A stretch of 14,238 nt of DNA, taken from NCBI GenBank assembly GCA_002399265.1, contig DHDG01000070.1:520-14757 (forward strand), written 5' to 3'. The stretch comes from Firmicutes bacterium UBA4882. GTDB lineage: Bacteria > Bacillota > UBA4882. Shown here piece after piece: positions 6,489 through 13,850 of this stretch. The first letter of the stretch is position 1. The number at the start of each line of letters is the position of its first letter. Position numbers and translations under genes: made by a program. The notes beneath the pieces were generated by a model that was not told the origin of the DNA, did not search any database, and was given only the letters and a program-made list of their open reading frames with translations.

Positions 6489-8689
6489 TGCTCAAAGAAA
6501 CGCTGGAGCTCAAAGGATGTCAAACTGAACCTTTTTCAAACTACTTGAAGTCTTTGGGAGTTTTACGCCTTGTAGCAGAACAAAAAGATCCTGGCGTCCG
6601 CGGCTATTGGAAAGACGATACATTTTGCCTACAGACATCTTTCAAAGAAGATGAATTGCTGACTTTTTTTAGGGATGAGTATAAGCCTACACCCATTCTG
6701 GACCCATGGAACGGTGGATCTGGATTCTGGGATAAGACGACTGCAAACGATACATTGGTAAAGGTGGCAGAAAGCAATATTCCGCGCTTGGCTCCATATC
6801 GCGAAGCAATAGAAGGCGTCTGGGAAGTATTAAAGACTCTCGGACTGACAAAAAAGCCGTCAAAAGCGGAGAAGCTTGACATTTTACGGCTTTGTAGAAA
6901 CCATCTTTCCGACAGCGCAGTCGAATGGCTCGATACTGCATATGCTCTTTCTTCGGATAAACCCAGGTATGCGCCGATCCTAGGGACAGGAGGTAATGAC
7001 GGTAAACTGGATTTCGCCAATAACTTCATGCAGCATGTCCTCCGGGTTATTCCAGAAGGCATAAACGATACTGGCAAAGTAAAAAGTGCAAATGGGCAGC
7101 TACAGTCAATCCAGCAGCTGAAGGCAGCCATTTATGGAGGTGAAGCTGTTCTTACTGATTCGGCAATAGGACAGTTTTTCCCCGGGGGCGTAGGTGGTCC
7201 AAATGGTTTGCAGGGTTTCGAGGCACCTTCTCTTGTCAACTCATGGGACTTTATTTTCATGATCGAAGGAGCGTTATTCTTCTGCGGTTCGGTTTCCCGC
7301 CGTCTTAAGGCAAGCAGACAAAGCACAGCCGCTTTCCCATTTACAGTCGCAGCATCGGCGGCAGGTTGGGGTACTTTGGTAGAATCAGGAGAGAGCGCAA
7401 GAGCAGAAATTTGGTTGCCGATCTGGAAAAACCCCGCAGCTAAAGATGAGTTATCTCGACTTTTCGCTGAAGCACGGGCTGAAATTGGGCGCAGGCAAGT
7501 TCAGGATGGAACAGATTTCGTGCGGGCAACGGCAAATTTGGGTATTGATCGCGGGATCACCCACTTTTACCGTTATGGATTTCTAAGGCGTAGCGGTAAA
7601 GCGCATTTGACAGTTCCGTTGGGAAGAGTCAAAGTTGGCGAGAACAAAGAAGTCGATTTATTGCAGAATATCGATACATGGCTTACCCGCTTTCGGCGAC
7701 TAGCTGCAAATGATGAAAGTACGGGGAGCATTAAACAGGCTTTCAGGCGCATTGAGCAAGCCATATTTGCATTTTGTATCCAGGGAGGCGCACGTAATCT
7801 TCAAAATGTTCTTCGCGCACTGGGCGCTGCCGAACAAATCCTTGCCAAATCCAAAAAAGCGCAGGAGATGGTGCCGCCGCTCCAAGGCCTGAGCTGGGAC
7901 TGGGTGAAGGCATGTGATGACGGTTCTCCGGAATACCGAATTGCAGCTGCGTTAGGATCAATTACGCACGCAGAATTAGGGGCTATCAGGTGCGACTTGG
8001 AGCCTGTGACCTTAGGGAAAAAAAGGTGGGCCTGGAGAACAGAAAACAGAAATGTGCTACATGAAGCAGATTTATGCCGTATCATGGAAGCAATATTGAA
8101 GCGCAGAGTAATTGCGGGAGATAAGCTCAATATTGAATCGCAAGATGGTAATCGAATGCCTAAAAGTAAGCTCCCTATTGACGGCGTGGCTCGAGCTAAT
8201 TCCTCCGATATTATTGCTTTTCTATCTGGCAGAGTGGATGACGCGCGCATTTTGGAATTACTATGGGGGCTGTGCACCGTAGATTGGAACAAGTGTCGCG
8301 GCAAATCACCATTTCCTTACAGTGGAGAAGACGAGATTGGGCTTTCACGCTTGTATGCGATATGCAAATTAGCTTTCTGGCCGGGCGAGATTCGACTCTC
8401 CTCTGATTCGGAACCGATTGTTGTTAATACAGAAAAAGCAATCCTTAATCGATTAAGGCTCAAAGATATTGACACGGCAGTCCGCATTGCCGTAAGGAGA
8501 TTAAGATCATCTGGTCTGCGAGTTATCGGCAGCTGCCATAAAGGTAGCTTTCCCCAATTCATCGCAGGAGCGGAAGAACGGCGCAGGATGGGGGCTGCCT
8601 TGCTTATTCCCTTTATAGATTCGAGAGTCTTGACTGAAATGGTTATTCATAAAGCAAAACCGAAAGAAATGGGAGGAATTGCAGGATGA
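6488..8689 (+). CDS. csx17: Csx17, large subunit (Cas8g) of type I-G Cascade
   Basis: This 733-residue protein is the type I-G large Cascade subunit, expected to take part in PAM recognition and R-loop formation. The N-terminus carries the family signature: LKGCQTEPFSNYLKSLGVLR (residues about 8-27), then W-K-D-D, and the PTPILDPWNGGSGFW block (about 68-82). A later FFPGGVGGPN loop and LVNSWDFIFMIEGALFF also fit the family. The start at ATG 6488 shares one base with the cas3 stop and follows a GAGGAGGGGG ribosome binding site at the end of cas3. The 3' end overlaps csb1 by four bases (ATGA), so translation of the interference genes is very likely coupled. I see no frameshift or internal stop. 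Confidence 0.92.
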   Translation: MLKETLELKGCQTEPFSNYLKSLGVLRLVAEQKDPGVRGYWKDDTFCLQTSFKEDELLTFFRDEYKPTPILDPWNGGSGFWDKTTANDTLVKVAESNIPRLAPYREAIEGVWEVLKTLGLTKKPSKAEKLDILRLCRNHLSDSAVEWLDTAYALSSDKPRYAPILGTGGNDGKLDFANNFMQHVLRVIPEGINDTGKVKSANGQLQSIQQLKAAIYGGEAVLTDSAIGQFFPGGVGGPNGLQGFEAPSLVNSWDFIFMIEGALFFCGSVSRRLKASRQSTAAFPFTVAASAAGWGTLVESGESARAEIWLPIWKNPAAKDELSRLFAEARAEIGRRQVQDGTDFVRATANLGIDRGITHFYRYGFLRRSGKAHLTVPLGRVKVGENKEVDLLQNIDTWLTRFRRLAANDESTGSIKQAFRRIEQAIFAFCIQGGARNLQNVLRALGAAEQILAKSKKAQEMVPPLQGLSWDWVKACDDGSPEYRIAAALGSITHAELGAIRCDLEPVTLGKKRWAWRTENRNVLHEADLCRIMEAILKRRVIAGDKLNIESQDGNRMPKSKLPIDGVARANSSDIIAFLSGRVDDARILELLWGLCTVDWNKCRGKSPFPYSGEDEIGLSRLYAICKLAFWPGEIRLSSDSEPIVVNTEKAILNRLRLKDIDTAVRIAVRRLRSSGLRVIGSCHKGSFPQFIAGAEERRRMGAALLIPFIDSRVLTEMVIHKAKPKEMGGIAG

Positions 8690-9747
8690 ATTATTATGAG
8701 GCTTTGTCAGGTTCATCAAGGTTACTCATTGAGGTGCCGCTCACTCCTATTCAGGGACAGCGTTTTCAACCAACTGGGTTTCCGGACTTGGGGGCTGCCA
8801 ATTATACTTTACCGGATGGCACAGAAAAACTGTTAGTGGAATCACCTCAATCCATGGCTAATCGACTGGAGATCACTTTATGGGATGAGGTTGCCAATAA
8901 CCTTGTCGAGCCATGGCGGGGACTGCCGTTTATCCAGGTGCTCCATAAGGACACCAGGCAAATCATTACTAACTCCATTCTTGAAGCACATCGCCTTAAC
9001 TCACCTTATATTTTGGAAGGTGGGGACACCGACTTTACAAAGCGGTTGAAAGATGAATTGCAGGAGGCATTTGTGTCTGGTCCAGATGGACCTATCGGAG
9101 CGATCAATTTGAATCAAGTGGCAAAAATAGTATTTAAGTACGATCCCAATTGCCTTATTCACGGCTTGTTTATTGCTAAGAAAGATATGGGAAGTGGGCG
9201 TGTGAGGGTCCCTCGCTTGCTTTCGGCTTTTATTGACGCTTCAGATGTGAGGCCCGTGGAAAGCGGAGGAGTAAAAAACGATCGCATTAATCCGTCGGGA
9301 GATACCAAGACCGGATATGGTAATGTACCGTTTCACCGCACAGAATATGTAGCGGATTCAATCACAGCCTTTTTCAATATTGATCTTGCTCAGTTGCGCG
9401 GTTATGGTCTGGGTTCTGACGCGGAAGGATTACTGTTGACTTTATCATTGTGGAAAATAAGAAAATTCTTGGAAGCAGGGTTAAAGTTACGTACAGCATG
9501 TGATCTACGTCCGAAGTATGATGTTGATAACATTGCTGCCACATCGCCGGAAGGTTTTGATGTACCGATAATCGCGGATTTGGAGAAGAATGCCGTTGTA
9601 CTTCTAAAAAATTGCATGTCACAATTCAGCAGCCCCTCTGTTACAAATGTTGTCTGGGATCCGGCGATTGCCAAAAAGTCTAAGAAAGCGAAAGAAGGCG
9701 GCGACGAGAGTACTGACGAGACGGTTGACAAAGAGGTGGGTGACTGA
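8686..9747 (+). CDS. csb1: Csb1, backbone subunit (Cas7) of type I-G Cascade
   Basis: Csb1 (GSU0053 family, Cas7 group) is a RAMP-type protein expected to polymerise along the crRNA spacer and form the Cascade backbone. The 353-residue product contains the family hallmark VESPQSMANRLE at residues 51-62, followed by W and E-rich helices and the ITNSILEAHRLNSPYI segment. The C-terminal about 25 residues are highly charged (K-K-S-K-K-A-K-E, then D/E-rich) and probably disordered. The start is ATG 8686, with GGAGG at 8672-8676 and a four-base ATGA overlap with csx17. Its TGA shares one base with the csb2 start codon. The gene order csx17-csb1-csb2 is the standard one for type I-G. Confidence 0.94.
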   Translation: MNYYEALSGSSRLLIEVPLTPIQGQRFQPTGFPDLGAANYTLPDGTEKLLVESPQSMANRLEITLWDEVANNLVEPWRGLPFIQVLHKDTRQIITNSILEAHRLNSPYILEGGDTDFTKRLKDELQEAFVSGPDGPIGAINLNQVAKIVFKYDPNCLIHGLFIAKKDMGSGRVRVPRLLSAFIDASDVRPVESGGVKNDRINPSGDTKTGYGNVPFHRTEYVADSITAFFNIDLAQLRGYGLGSDAEGLLLTLSLWKIRKFLEAGLKLRTACDLRPKYDVDNIAATSPEGFDVPIIADLEKNAVVLLKNCMSQFSSPSVTNVVWDPAIAKKSKKAKEGGDESTDETVDKEVGD

Positions 9748-11225
9748 TGGTTGTCGTTTCGGTGCGGTTCACAGCTGGTGGTTACCATGCTACACCTTGG
9801 GGACGGCATGTGAACGAAGGCGTACCGGAGTGGCCGCCATCACCATGGAGAGTTCTCAGGGCATTGATTGCAACCTGGCGGAGAACGATGCCTGATGTGC
9901 CGACTGCGCAAATTGAGCGATTAATTAAGAACCTGACCACCCCGCCTGATTTTAAACTTCCGCGGGGTACTGTGGCGCATACGCGTCATTATATGCCATG
10001 GTTCAAAAAAGGACCTAGTGACCGAACCATGGTCTTTGATACTTTTGTCGCAGTTGATCGTTCGGATCCGCTTTTGATTATTTGGCCTGAAGTGGAACTT
10101 GATAATGAATTAACAAGTCTGTTGTCGGAGCTTCTTAAAAATCTTCCTTATTTGGGCCGCAGTGAATCCTGGTGTAAGGCGGAACTTGTCTCTGGCGGTC
10201 AGGCTAACTGCTTTTATGCGGAATACGGAAGAAAGATCTCTGCGCTTGCTGCATATGAACCTGTTCGCGTTCTAGCTCCGGATGAAAATGCTGATTTGAA
10301 CACTTTTTTAGTAGAGACTAACGATTTGCGGTTACAGCAGAAACGACTGGATCCCCCCGGCAGTCGCTGGATGTTGTATTACCGTTCCGCAAATGCTTTT
10401 GATATTGATTATTCAAGTCAACAGCGGATCCTGTACGATAAAGAGCCTGTGATTGTTCGTTATGCTCTGGATGCTATTCCTTTGCCATTAGTTGTTAATG
10501 CGCTGAAGGTGGGCGAGGTGGCGCGGCGTGCTGTAATGGCGCAATATGGCCGTATGAATGACGATGGACGCTCTCCCACTTTATCTGGAAAAGACGCAGA
10601 CAGCCGGCCACTCATAGGGCATCAACATGCGCATTATCTTTCCACTGATGAGGATTGCGATGGCCGTATCGATCACTTGACTGTTTTTGCGTCGGCAGGC
10701 TTTGGCGACCGCGAACAGATGGCACTTGCCAATCTGAGTGAGCTGAACTTTGGTGATGGGAAGAAAGAGATTAAGCTCCTGTTGCTGGGATTTAGTGAAA
10801 GTAGTAAGCAGGATGAACTTGGCCCCTTGTTTGGTAATTCCTGTGTGTGGCAATCGGTTACTCCTTATATTATGGGTCGGCACCCTAAGACTTACAGAAC
10901 TGGGGAGCCTAAAATTGCCGAAAACGGTTATCAGATGGATAGTCCTGAAGACCAGATCTTGCGAGAATGGCAACAGAAGAGAACCTACGATCCAAGTTTG
11001 CCGGAAATTAGGGAAATCAGGCAAATACCGCACCTGACAGCCGGAGGTCACCGCTTCTCGTGGCTCGATTTTCGTTACAGACGGAAATCTGGATCTGCGC
11101 CTGAACCCGTGGGTACTGGTCGAGGTTTTGAGTTGGTTTTTTCCGGACAGCTTCATGGGCCAGTTTCGCTTGGCTATGGGAGCCATTTCGGTTTGGGGCT
11201 GTTTTTCCCAAAAGGGCTCTTTTGA
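9747..11225 (+). CDS. csb2: Csb2, Cas5-Cas6 fusion of type I-G
   Basis: Csb2 (GSU0054 family, 492 residues) combines a Cas5-like subunit that caps the crRNA 5' handle with a Cas6-like endoribonuclease that cuts repeat stem-loops. The N-terminal half has the family blocks YHATPWGRHVNEG (13-25) and EWPPSPWRVLRAL (28-40). The Cas6-like half contains the histidine-rich HQHAHYLSTDEDCDGRIDH stretch (about 292-310) and, near the C-terminus, the RAMP glycine-rich loop GPVSLGYGSHFGLGLF (about 471-486). The start codon shares a base with the csb1 stop and is preceded by GAGGTGGG. No cas gene follows immediately: a 447-base gap begins here, and its first recognisable element is a stem-loop resembling the RNA substrate that this protein cuts. 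Confidence 0.93.
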   Translation: MVVVSVRFTAGGYHATPWGRHVNEGVPEWPPSPWRVLRALIATWRRTMPDVPTAQIERLIKNLTTPPDFKLPRGTVAHTRHYMPWFKKGPSDRTMVFDTFVAVDRSDPLLIIWPEVELDNELTSLLSELLKNLPYLGRSESWCKAELVSGGQANCFYAEYGRKISALAAYEPVRVLAPDENADLNTFLVETNDLRLQQKRLDPPGSRWMLYYRSANAFDIDYSSQQRILYDKEPVIVRYALDAIPLPLVVNALKVGEVARRAVMAQYGRMNDDGRSPTLSGKDADSRPLIGHQHAHYLSTDEDCDGRIDHLTVFASAGFGDREQMALANLSELNFGDGKKEIKLLLLGFSESSKQDELGPLFGNSCVWQSVTPYIMGRHPKTYRTGEPKIAENGYQMDSPEDQILREWQQKRTYDPSLPEIREIRQIPHLTAGGHRFSWLDFRYRRKSGSAPEPVGTGRGFELVFSGQLHGPVSLGYGSHFGLGLFFPKGLF

Positions 11226-11251
11226 AGGCGATATTTTATTCTAAGTGTGAA

Positions 11252-11261
11252 GTTTCGAAAC
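11252..11261. promoter_or_regulatory. Perfect 10-bp palindrome abutting the repeat-like element
   Basis: GTTTCGAAAC reads the same on both strands and ends one base before the repeat-like stem-loop at 11262. It could be a protein-binding site or part of the same RNA structure. No function can be assigned. Confidence 0.3.
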
Positions 11262-11293
11262 GATTCCACGGCGCTTTAGCCGTGGCTCATTTG
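11262..11293 (+). repeat. Solitary CRISPR-repeat-like stem-loop (pseudo-repeat) between csb2 and cas4-cas1
   Basis: Aligned without gaps to the first 32 bases of the array repeat, 22 positions are identical. The 3' half is the most alike: AGC-C-GT-G-G followed by CTCATTTG, differing from the array repeat only at positions 20 and 23. Both changes are compensated across the stem (T-A to C-G at 6/23, A-T to G-C at 9/20). CCACGGC (11266-11272) therefore pairs perfectly with GCCGTGG (11279-11285), and the tail CTCATTTG keeps its place against the stem. The final AAGC of the repeat is replaced by TTTA. I see no second repeat at a spacer-like distance. A weak terminator is the main alternative, but the T-rich bases start too far from the stem and this would not explain the tail identity. 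Confidence 0.7.
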
Positions 11294-11393
11294 TTTATAT
11301 TACTCCTTTTCGCTAAAGCTTCGCATAAATTATCGGAAGTTGAATACACTAATTGCGACAAGCAAATCCTAGAAGCGAAGCGGAGGCGTTTTA

Positions 11394-11609
11394 ATGAAAA
11401 AAGCAGGATGTTATGGTGATGGACAATCTCTATCCCGAAATCAGACTGATTTCTCTGTGGGGTTTAGTTTAATTGTCAAATTTGAACCATCGTCATTAAA
11501 ATTTTGGTTGTCAAATTGGATAAAAGCAATGCTGCGCTTCAAGGTTAATTATGAACGGAAAAATAAGAGCGCGTCTTGTTACCCCAAAAAGCATTTGCAG
11601 CTGAGATGA
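11394..11609 (+). CDS. Possible small basic protein in the csb2 to cas4-cas1 gap
   Basis: A 71-codon frame starts at ATG 11394 with GGAGG (11382-11386) exactly 7 bases upstream, as good a ribosome binding site as those of the cas genes. The product is rich in Lys and Arg, begins MKKAGCYGDG, and has an amphipathic or weakly hydrophobic middle (FWLSNWIKAMLRF). I recognise no family. Codon use is unremarkable and the frame also contains a likely promoter for the next gene, so it may be fortuitous. Its place beside a repeat-like element inside a cas operon is what makes it worth recording; small toxins of CreTA modules occupy comparable places, but no similarity to a known CreT is claimed. Confidence 0.3.
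   Translation: MKKAGCYGDGQSLSRNQTDFSVGFSLIVKFEPSSLKFWLSNWIKAMLRFKVNYERKNKSASCYPKKHLQLR
11473..11502 (+). promoter_or_regulatory. Predicted internal promoter for cas4-cas1 and cas2
   Basis: TTGTCA (11473-11478) and TAAAAT (11497-11502) each match the consensus at 5 of 6 positions and are 18 bases apart. A start near 11509 would give about 160 bases of leader before cas4-cas1. The 10-mer TTGTCAAATT occurs at 11473-11482 and again at 11508-11517, and TCAAATTTGA at 11476-11485 is palindromic, so the site could bind a regulator. Prediction from pattern only. Confidence 0.4.
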
Positions 11610-11672
11610 GATTTACTCGTTTTTATCATAAACCTGTATTTATTCTATTGAGTTAAGGAGGAGTGAGAGCGG

Positions 11673-13367
11673 TTGACATCAGAGTTTCATAATGAAGATT
11701 TAATGGATAATCCCTATTTAGTGCCTGCACGCATGTTGAATGAGTTTGTTTATTGTCCGCGATTGGCTTATCTTGAATGGGTACAGAAGGAATTCAAAGA
11801 TAGCGTTGATACTCTGGAAGGGCGATTCCGGCATCAACGAGTGGATGAACCAGATAATCAATCGATTGAACCTGACGGAGATGAGCATCAAGAACAACTG
11901 AGTGTACGATCAGTCATGCTGTCGGCACCGTCAGTAGGGCTTATCGCTCGAATTGATCTTCTTGAAACTGATGGCGACATGGCAATTCCGGTTGACTACA
12001 AAAAGGGTAAAGTACCTGATAACCCACAGAAAAGTTGGGAGCCTGAGCGTATACAATTATGTGCCCAAGGCTTAATACTAAGGGAAAATGGTTTTATGAC
12101 TGATGCCGGTGTTATATATTATGTGGCCTCTAAAACCAGGATTACAATTCTTTTTGACGACGAGTTGATTGCCGCCACGCTAAATATGCTATCAGAGTTT
12201 CGGCGAGTCGTGTCCTGTGGACTAGCTCCCCCGCCTTTAGCCGACAGTCCCAAATGTATACGATGCTCTCTGGTCGGGATTTGCTTACCTGATGAAGTGC
12301 ATTTACTTTCGCAAGTTGAAGATACTGAAGACACTGCTGAAGTGCGCCGTCTTGTTCCAGCCAGAGACGACAATTTGGATGTCTATGTACAGGAACAGGG
12401 CGCAACGGTAGGCAAACATGGCGAAGTACTGGTAATCAGGAAAAGTCAAGAGATAATTCAGCAAGTGAGAATGCTGGAAGTATCCCAACTTTCATTGTAT
12501 GGAAATGTACAGATCACGGCTCAGGTTCTGCGAGAATTGCTTGACAGGGGAATTCCTGTCTGTCACTTTTCGTATGGTGGTTGGTTTTCGGGGATTACTC
12601 ATGGAATGACTCATAAGAATGTGCAGCTTCGGCAAAAGCAATTCGGGGTAGCAGCAGATGCCGGTAAGAGTCTGCAACTCGCCAGGAATTTTGTTTTTGG
12701 CAAAATCAAGAATTGCCGCACTTTGCTTAGACGGAATCATGTTGATGCGCCTTCGCAAACGCTCCAAGCGTTGAATAAGTTGGCGCAAGATTCCAGAGAA
12801 GCTAAGGATGCGCAAACACTACTTGGAATCGAGGGAGCTGCTGCTCGGGCATATTTCGGTCAATTTGAAGGTATGCTTAAGGGGTCATATGGCCAGCATT
12901 TTGACTTTAATACCCGAAACAGGCGCCCTCCTACCGATGAAGTTAATGCATTACTTTCAATGCTTTATAGCTTACTTGCTAAGGATTTCAGCGTTATGCT
13001 TCTGACGGTGGGTTTTGATCCTTATTTGGGCTTTTTCCATCGTCCAAGATACGGTCGGCCGGCCTTAGCATTAGACTTGATTGAAGAGTTTCGTCCTTTA
13101 ATTGGTGATTCAGTAGTGTTAACCCTGATTAATGGCGGCGAAATACAGAAAGATGATTTTATTCGTCAAGGGATGGCGGTGGCATTAACACCAAGAGGGC
13201 GAAAGAAGCTAATTGTAGCGTATGAGAGAAGACTCGACAGTTTGGTTACTCACCCAGTGTTCGGATATTCAATAAGTTATCGGCGTGTCTTTGAAGTTCA
13301 GGCACGATTATTGGCAAGACAAATAATGGGGGAGATTCCGTTGTACCCCGTTTTCCTTACGAGGTGA
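11673..13367 (+). CDS. cas4-cas1: Cas4-Cas1 fusion, spacer-acquisition nuclease and integrase
   Basis: The 564-residue fusion is typical of type I-G adaptation modules: Cas4 selects and trims PAM-containing prespacers, and Cas1 with Cas2 integrates them. The Cas4 part (about 1-210) has the four cysteines expected for an Fe-S cluster (C28 in EFVYCPRL; C195, C198 and C204 in CIRCSLVGIC) and RecB-type residues H54, D95, the VDYK motif with D108/K110, and Q128/Q132. The Cas1 part (about 235-564) shows LLGIEGAAARAYFGQF with metal-ligand candidate E387, FFHRPRYGRPALALDLIEEF with H456 and D468, and the NALLSMLYSLL helix. The TTG start at 11673 follows AAGGAGG by 11 bases. ATG 11703 is an alternative that still keeps all motifs but has only a weak ribosome binding site. 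The gap to cas2 is 3 bases. Confidence 0.95.
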   Translation: MTSEFHNEDLMDNPYLVPARMLNEFVYCPRLAYLEWVQKEFKDSVDTLEGRFRHQRVDEPDNQSIEPDGDEHQEQLSVRSVMLSAPSVGLIARIDLLETDGDMAIPVDYKKGKVPDNPQKSWEPERIQLCAQGLILRENGFMTDAGVIYYVASKTRITILFDDELIAATLNMLSEFRRVVSCGLAPPPLADSPKCIRCSLVGICLPDEVHLLSQVEDTEDTAEVRRLVPARDDNLDVYVQEQGATVGKHGEVLVIRKSQEIIQQVRMLEVSQLSLYGNVQITAQVLRELLDRGIPVCHFSYGGWFSGITHGMTHKNVQLRQKQFGVAADAGKSLQLARNFVFGKIKNCRTLLRRNHVDAPSQTLQALNKLAQDSREAKDAQTLLGIEGAAARAYFGQFEGMLKGSYGQHFDFNTRNRRPPTDEVNALLSMLYSLLAKDFSVMLLTVGFDPYLGFFHRPRYGRPALALDLIEEFRPLIGDSVVLTLINGGEIQKDDFIRQGMAVALTPRGRKKLIVAYERRLDSLVTHPVFGYSISYRRVFEVQARLLARQIMGEIPLYPVFLTR

Positions 13368-13370
13368 AGT

Positions 13371-13661
13371 ATGCGCAGACGCTATATTGTAAGTTATGAT
13401 GTTGCAGATCAAAAGAGGCTGCGGCGCATATATAAGAAAATGTGCGGATTCGGGGATCCATTGCAGCTCTCAGTCTTTCATTGTGAGCTATCCGAAACAG
13501 AAAAGATTTTATTGCTGGAAGCACTTAATGAAATCGTGAACAGTCGCGAAGATTGTGTAATGATAATTGATCTGGGAGTGCCAAAGGAAGAGAAAGATCG
13601 AATTGAATTTATTGGGAAACCACTTAGTCCCCCAGAAGACCGTTGTGCAGTTATTGTCTAA
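13371..13661 (+). CDS. cas2: Cas2, structural partner of Cas1 in spacer integration
   Basis: This 96-residue protein has the normal Cas2 length and ferredoxin-like pattern: a first strand RRYIVSYDVAD with the conserved Asp at residue 10, then the helix QKRLRRIYKKMCGFG, a strand LQLSVFHCEL and an acidic-start helix. The Cas2 dimer bridges two Cas1 dimers in the integrase complex. Its ribosome binding site (GAGGTGA, 13361-13367) overlaps the stop codon of cas4-cas1, so both adaptation proteins should be made from one message. It is the last recognised cas gene before the leader and array. Confidence 0.95.
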   Translation: MRRRYIVSYDVADQKRLRRIYKKMCGFGDPLQLSVFHCELSETEKILLLEALNEIVNSREDCVMIIDLGVPKEEKDRIEFIGKPLSPPEDRCAVIV

Positions 13662-13697
13662 AAGTATTGTTGGTTCGAGCAGTGAGGTGATAAAGAA

Positions 13698-13832
13698 ATG
13701 ACGGGGATCTCTCGAAGCGTATCAAACATTTATTTATGCGGATCAAGTGTAGGCAAAGTGATAACAGGTGGTCAATATATTCCATATAAAGTAGAGCTCT
13801 CGATCTTGCCCCGCCAAATGCATACGGAATAA
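13698..13832 (+). CDS. Possible 44-residue protein encoded within the leader
   Basis: ATG 13698 is preceded at 6 bases by GAGGTGAT (13684-13691), an 8-base perfect complement of the 16S rRNA 3' end. The frame runs 44 codons to TAA at 13830-13832, 18 bases before repeat 1. The product begins MTGISRSVSNIYLCG and includes SSVGKVITGGQYIPYKVEL. I recognise no family, and it could be the surviving start of an older gene cut off by the array. The start lies 36 bases after the cas2 stop, so co-translation with cas2 from one message is possible. Confidence 0.35.
   Translation: MTGISRSVSNIYLCGSSVGKVITGGQYIPYKVELSILPRQMHTE
13761..13790 (+). promoter_or_regulatory. Possible promoter of the CRISPR array
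   Basis: ATAACA (13761-13766, 4 of 6) and TATAAA (13785-13790, 5 of 6) are 18 bases apart. A start near 13797 would place transcription about 54 bases before the first repeat. The weak -35 box keeps this tentative. Confidence 0.35.
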
Positions 13833-13850
13833 GGATTTCGAGTAGGAGCT

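Larger units (their letters stand above)
13662..13850 (+). promoter_or_regulatory. CRISPR leader region between cas2 and repeat 1
   Basis: The 189 bases between the cas2 stop and the first repeat are the leader position. Array polarity agrees: the repeat ends in GAAGC on the + strand, as CRISPR repeats usually do at their leader-distal side. The region is A+T-rich in the middle and includes a possible array promoter (13761-13790). It also contains a 44-codon frame with an excellent ribosome binding site. Confidence 0.75.

Noticed and set aside
10581..11186. Long minus-strand frame of 201 codons opposite csb2.
   Set aside because: It is a shadow of the csb2 coding frame. It has no ribosome binding site, its composition is not protein-like, and csb2 motifs explain the DNA.
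11222..11419. TTG-started frame of 65 codons overlapping the csb2 stop, with a hydrophobic stretch.
   Set aside because: It uses a poor start without a clear ribosome binding site and runs straight through the repeat-like stem-loop, whose RNA structure explains the sequence better.
11589..11606. Second possible pseudo-repeat fragment: CATTTGCAGC, like the repeat end CATTTGAAGC, overlapping CAGCTGAGA, like repeat positions 8-16.
   Set aside because: The two pieces are in the wrong order relative to the repeat and no stem forms around them. It is about 300 bases from the first element, so it is probably chance.
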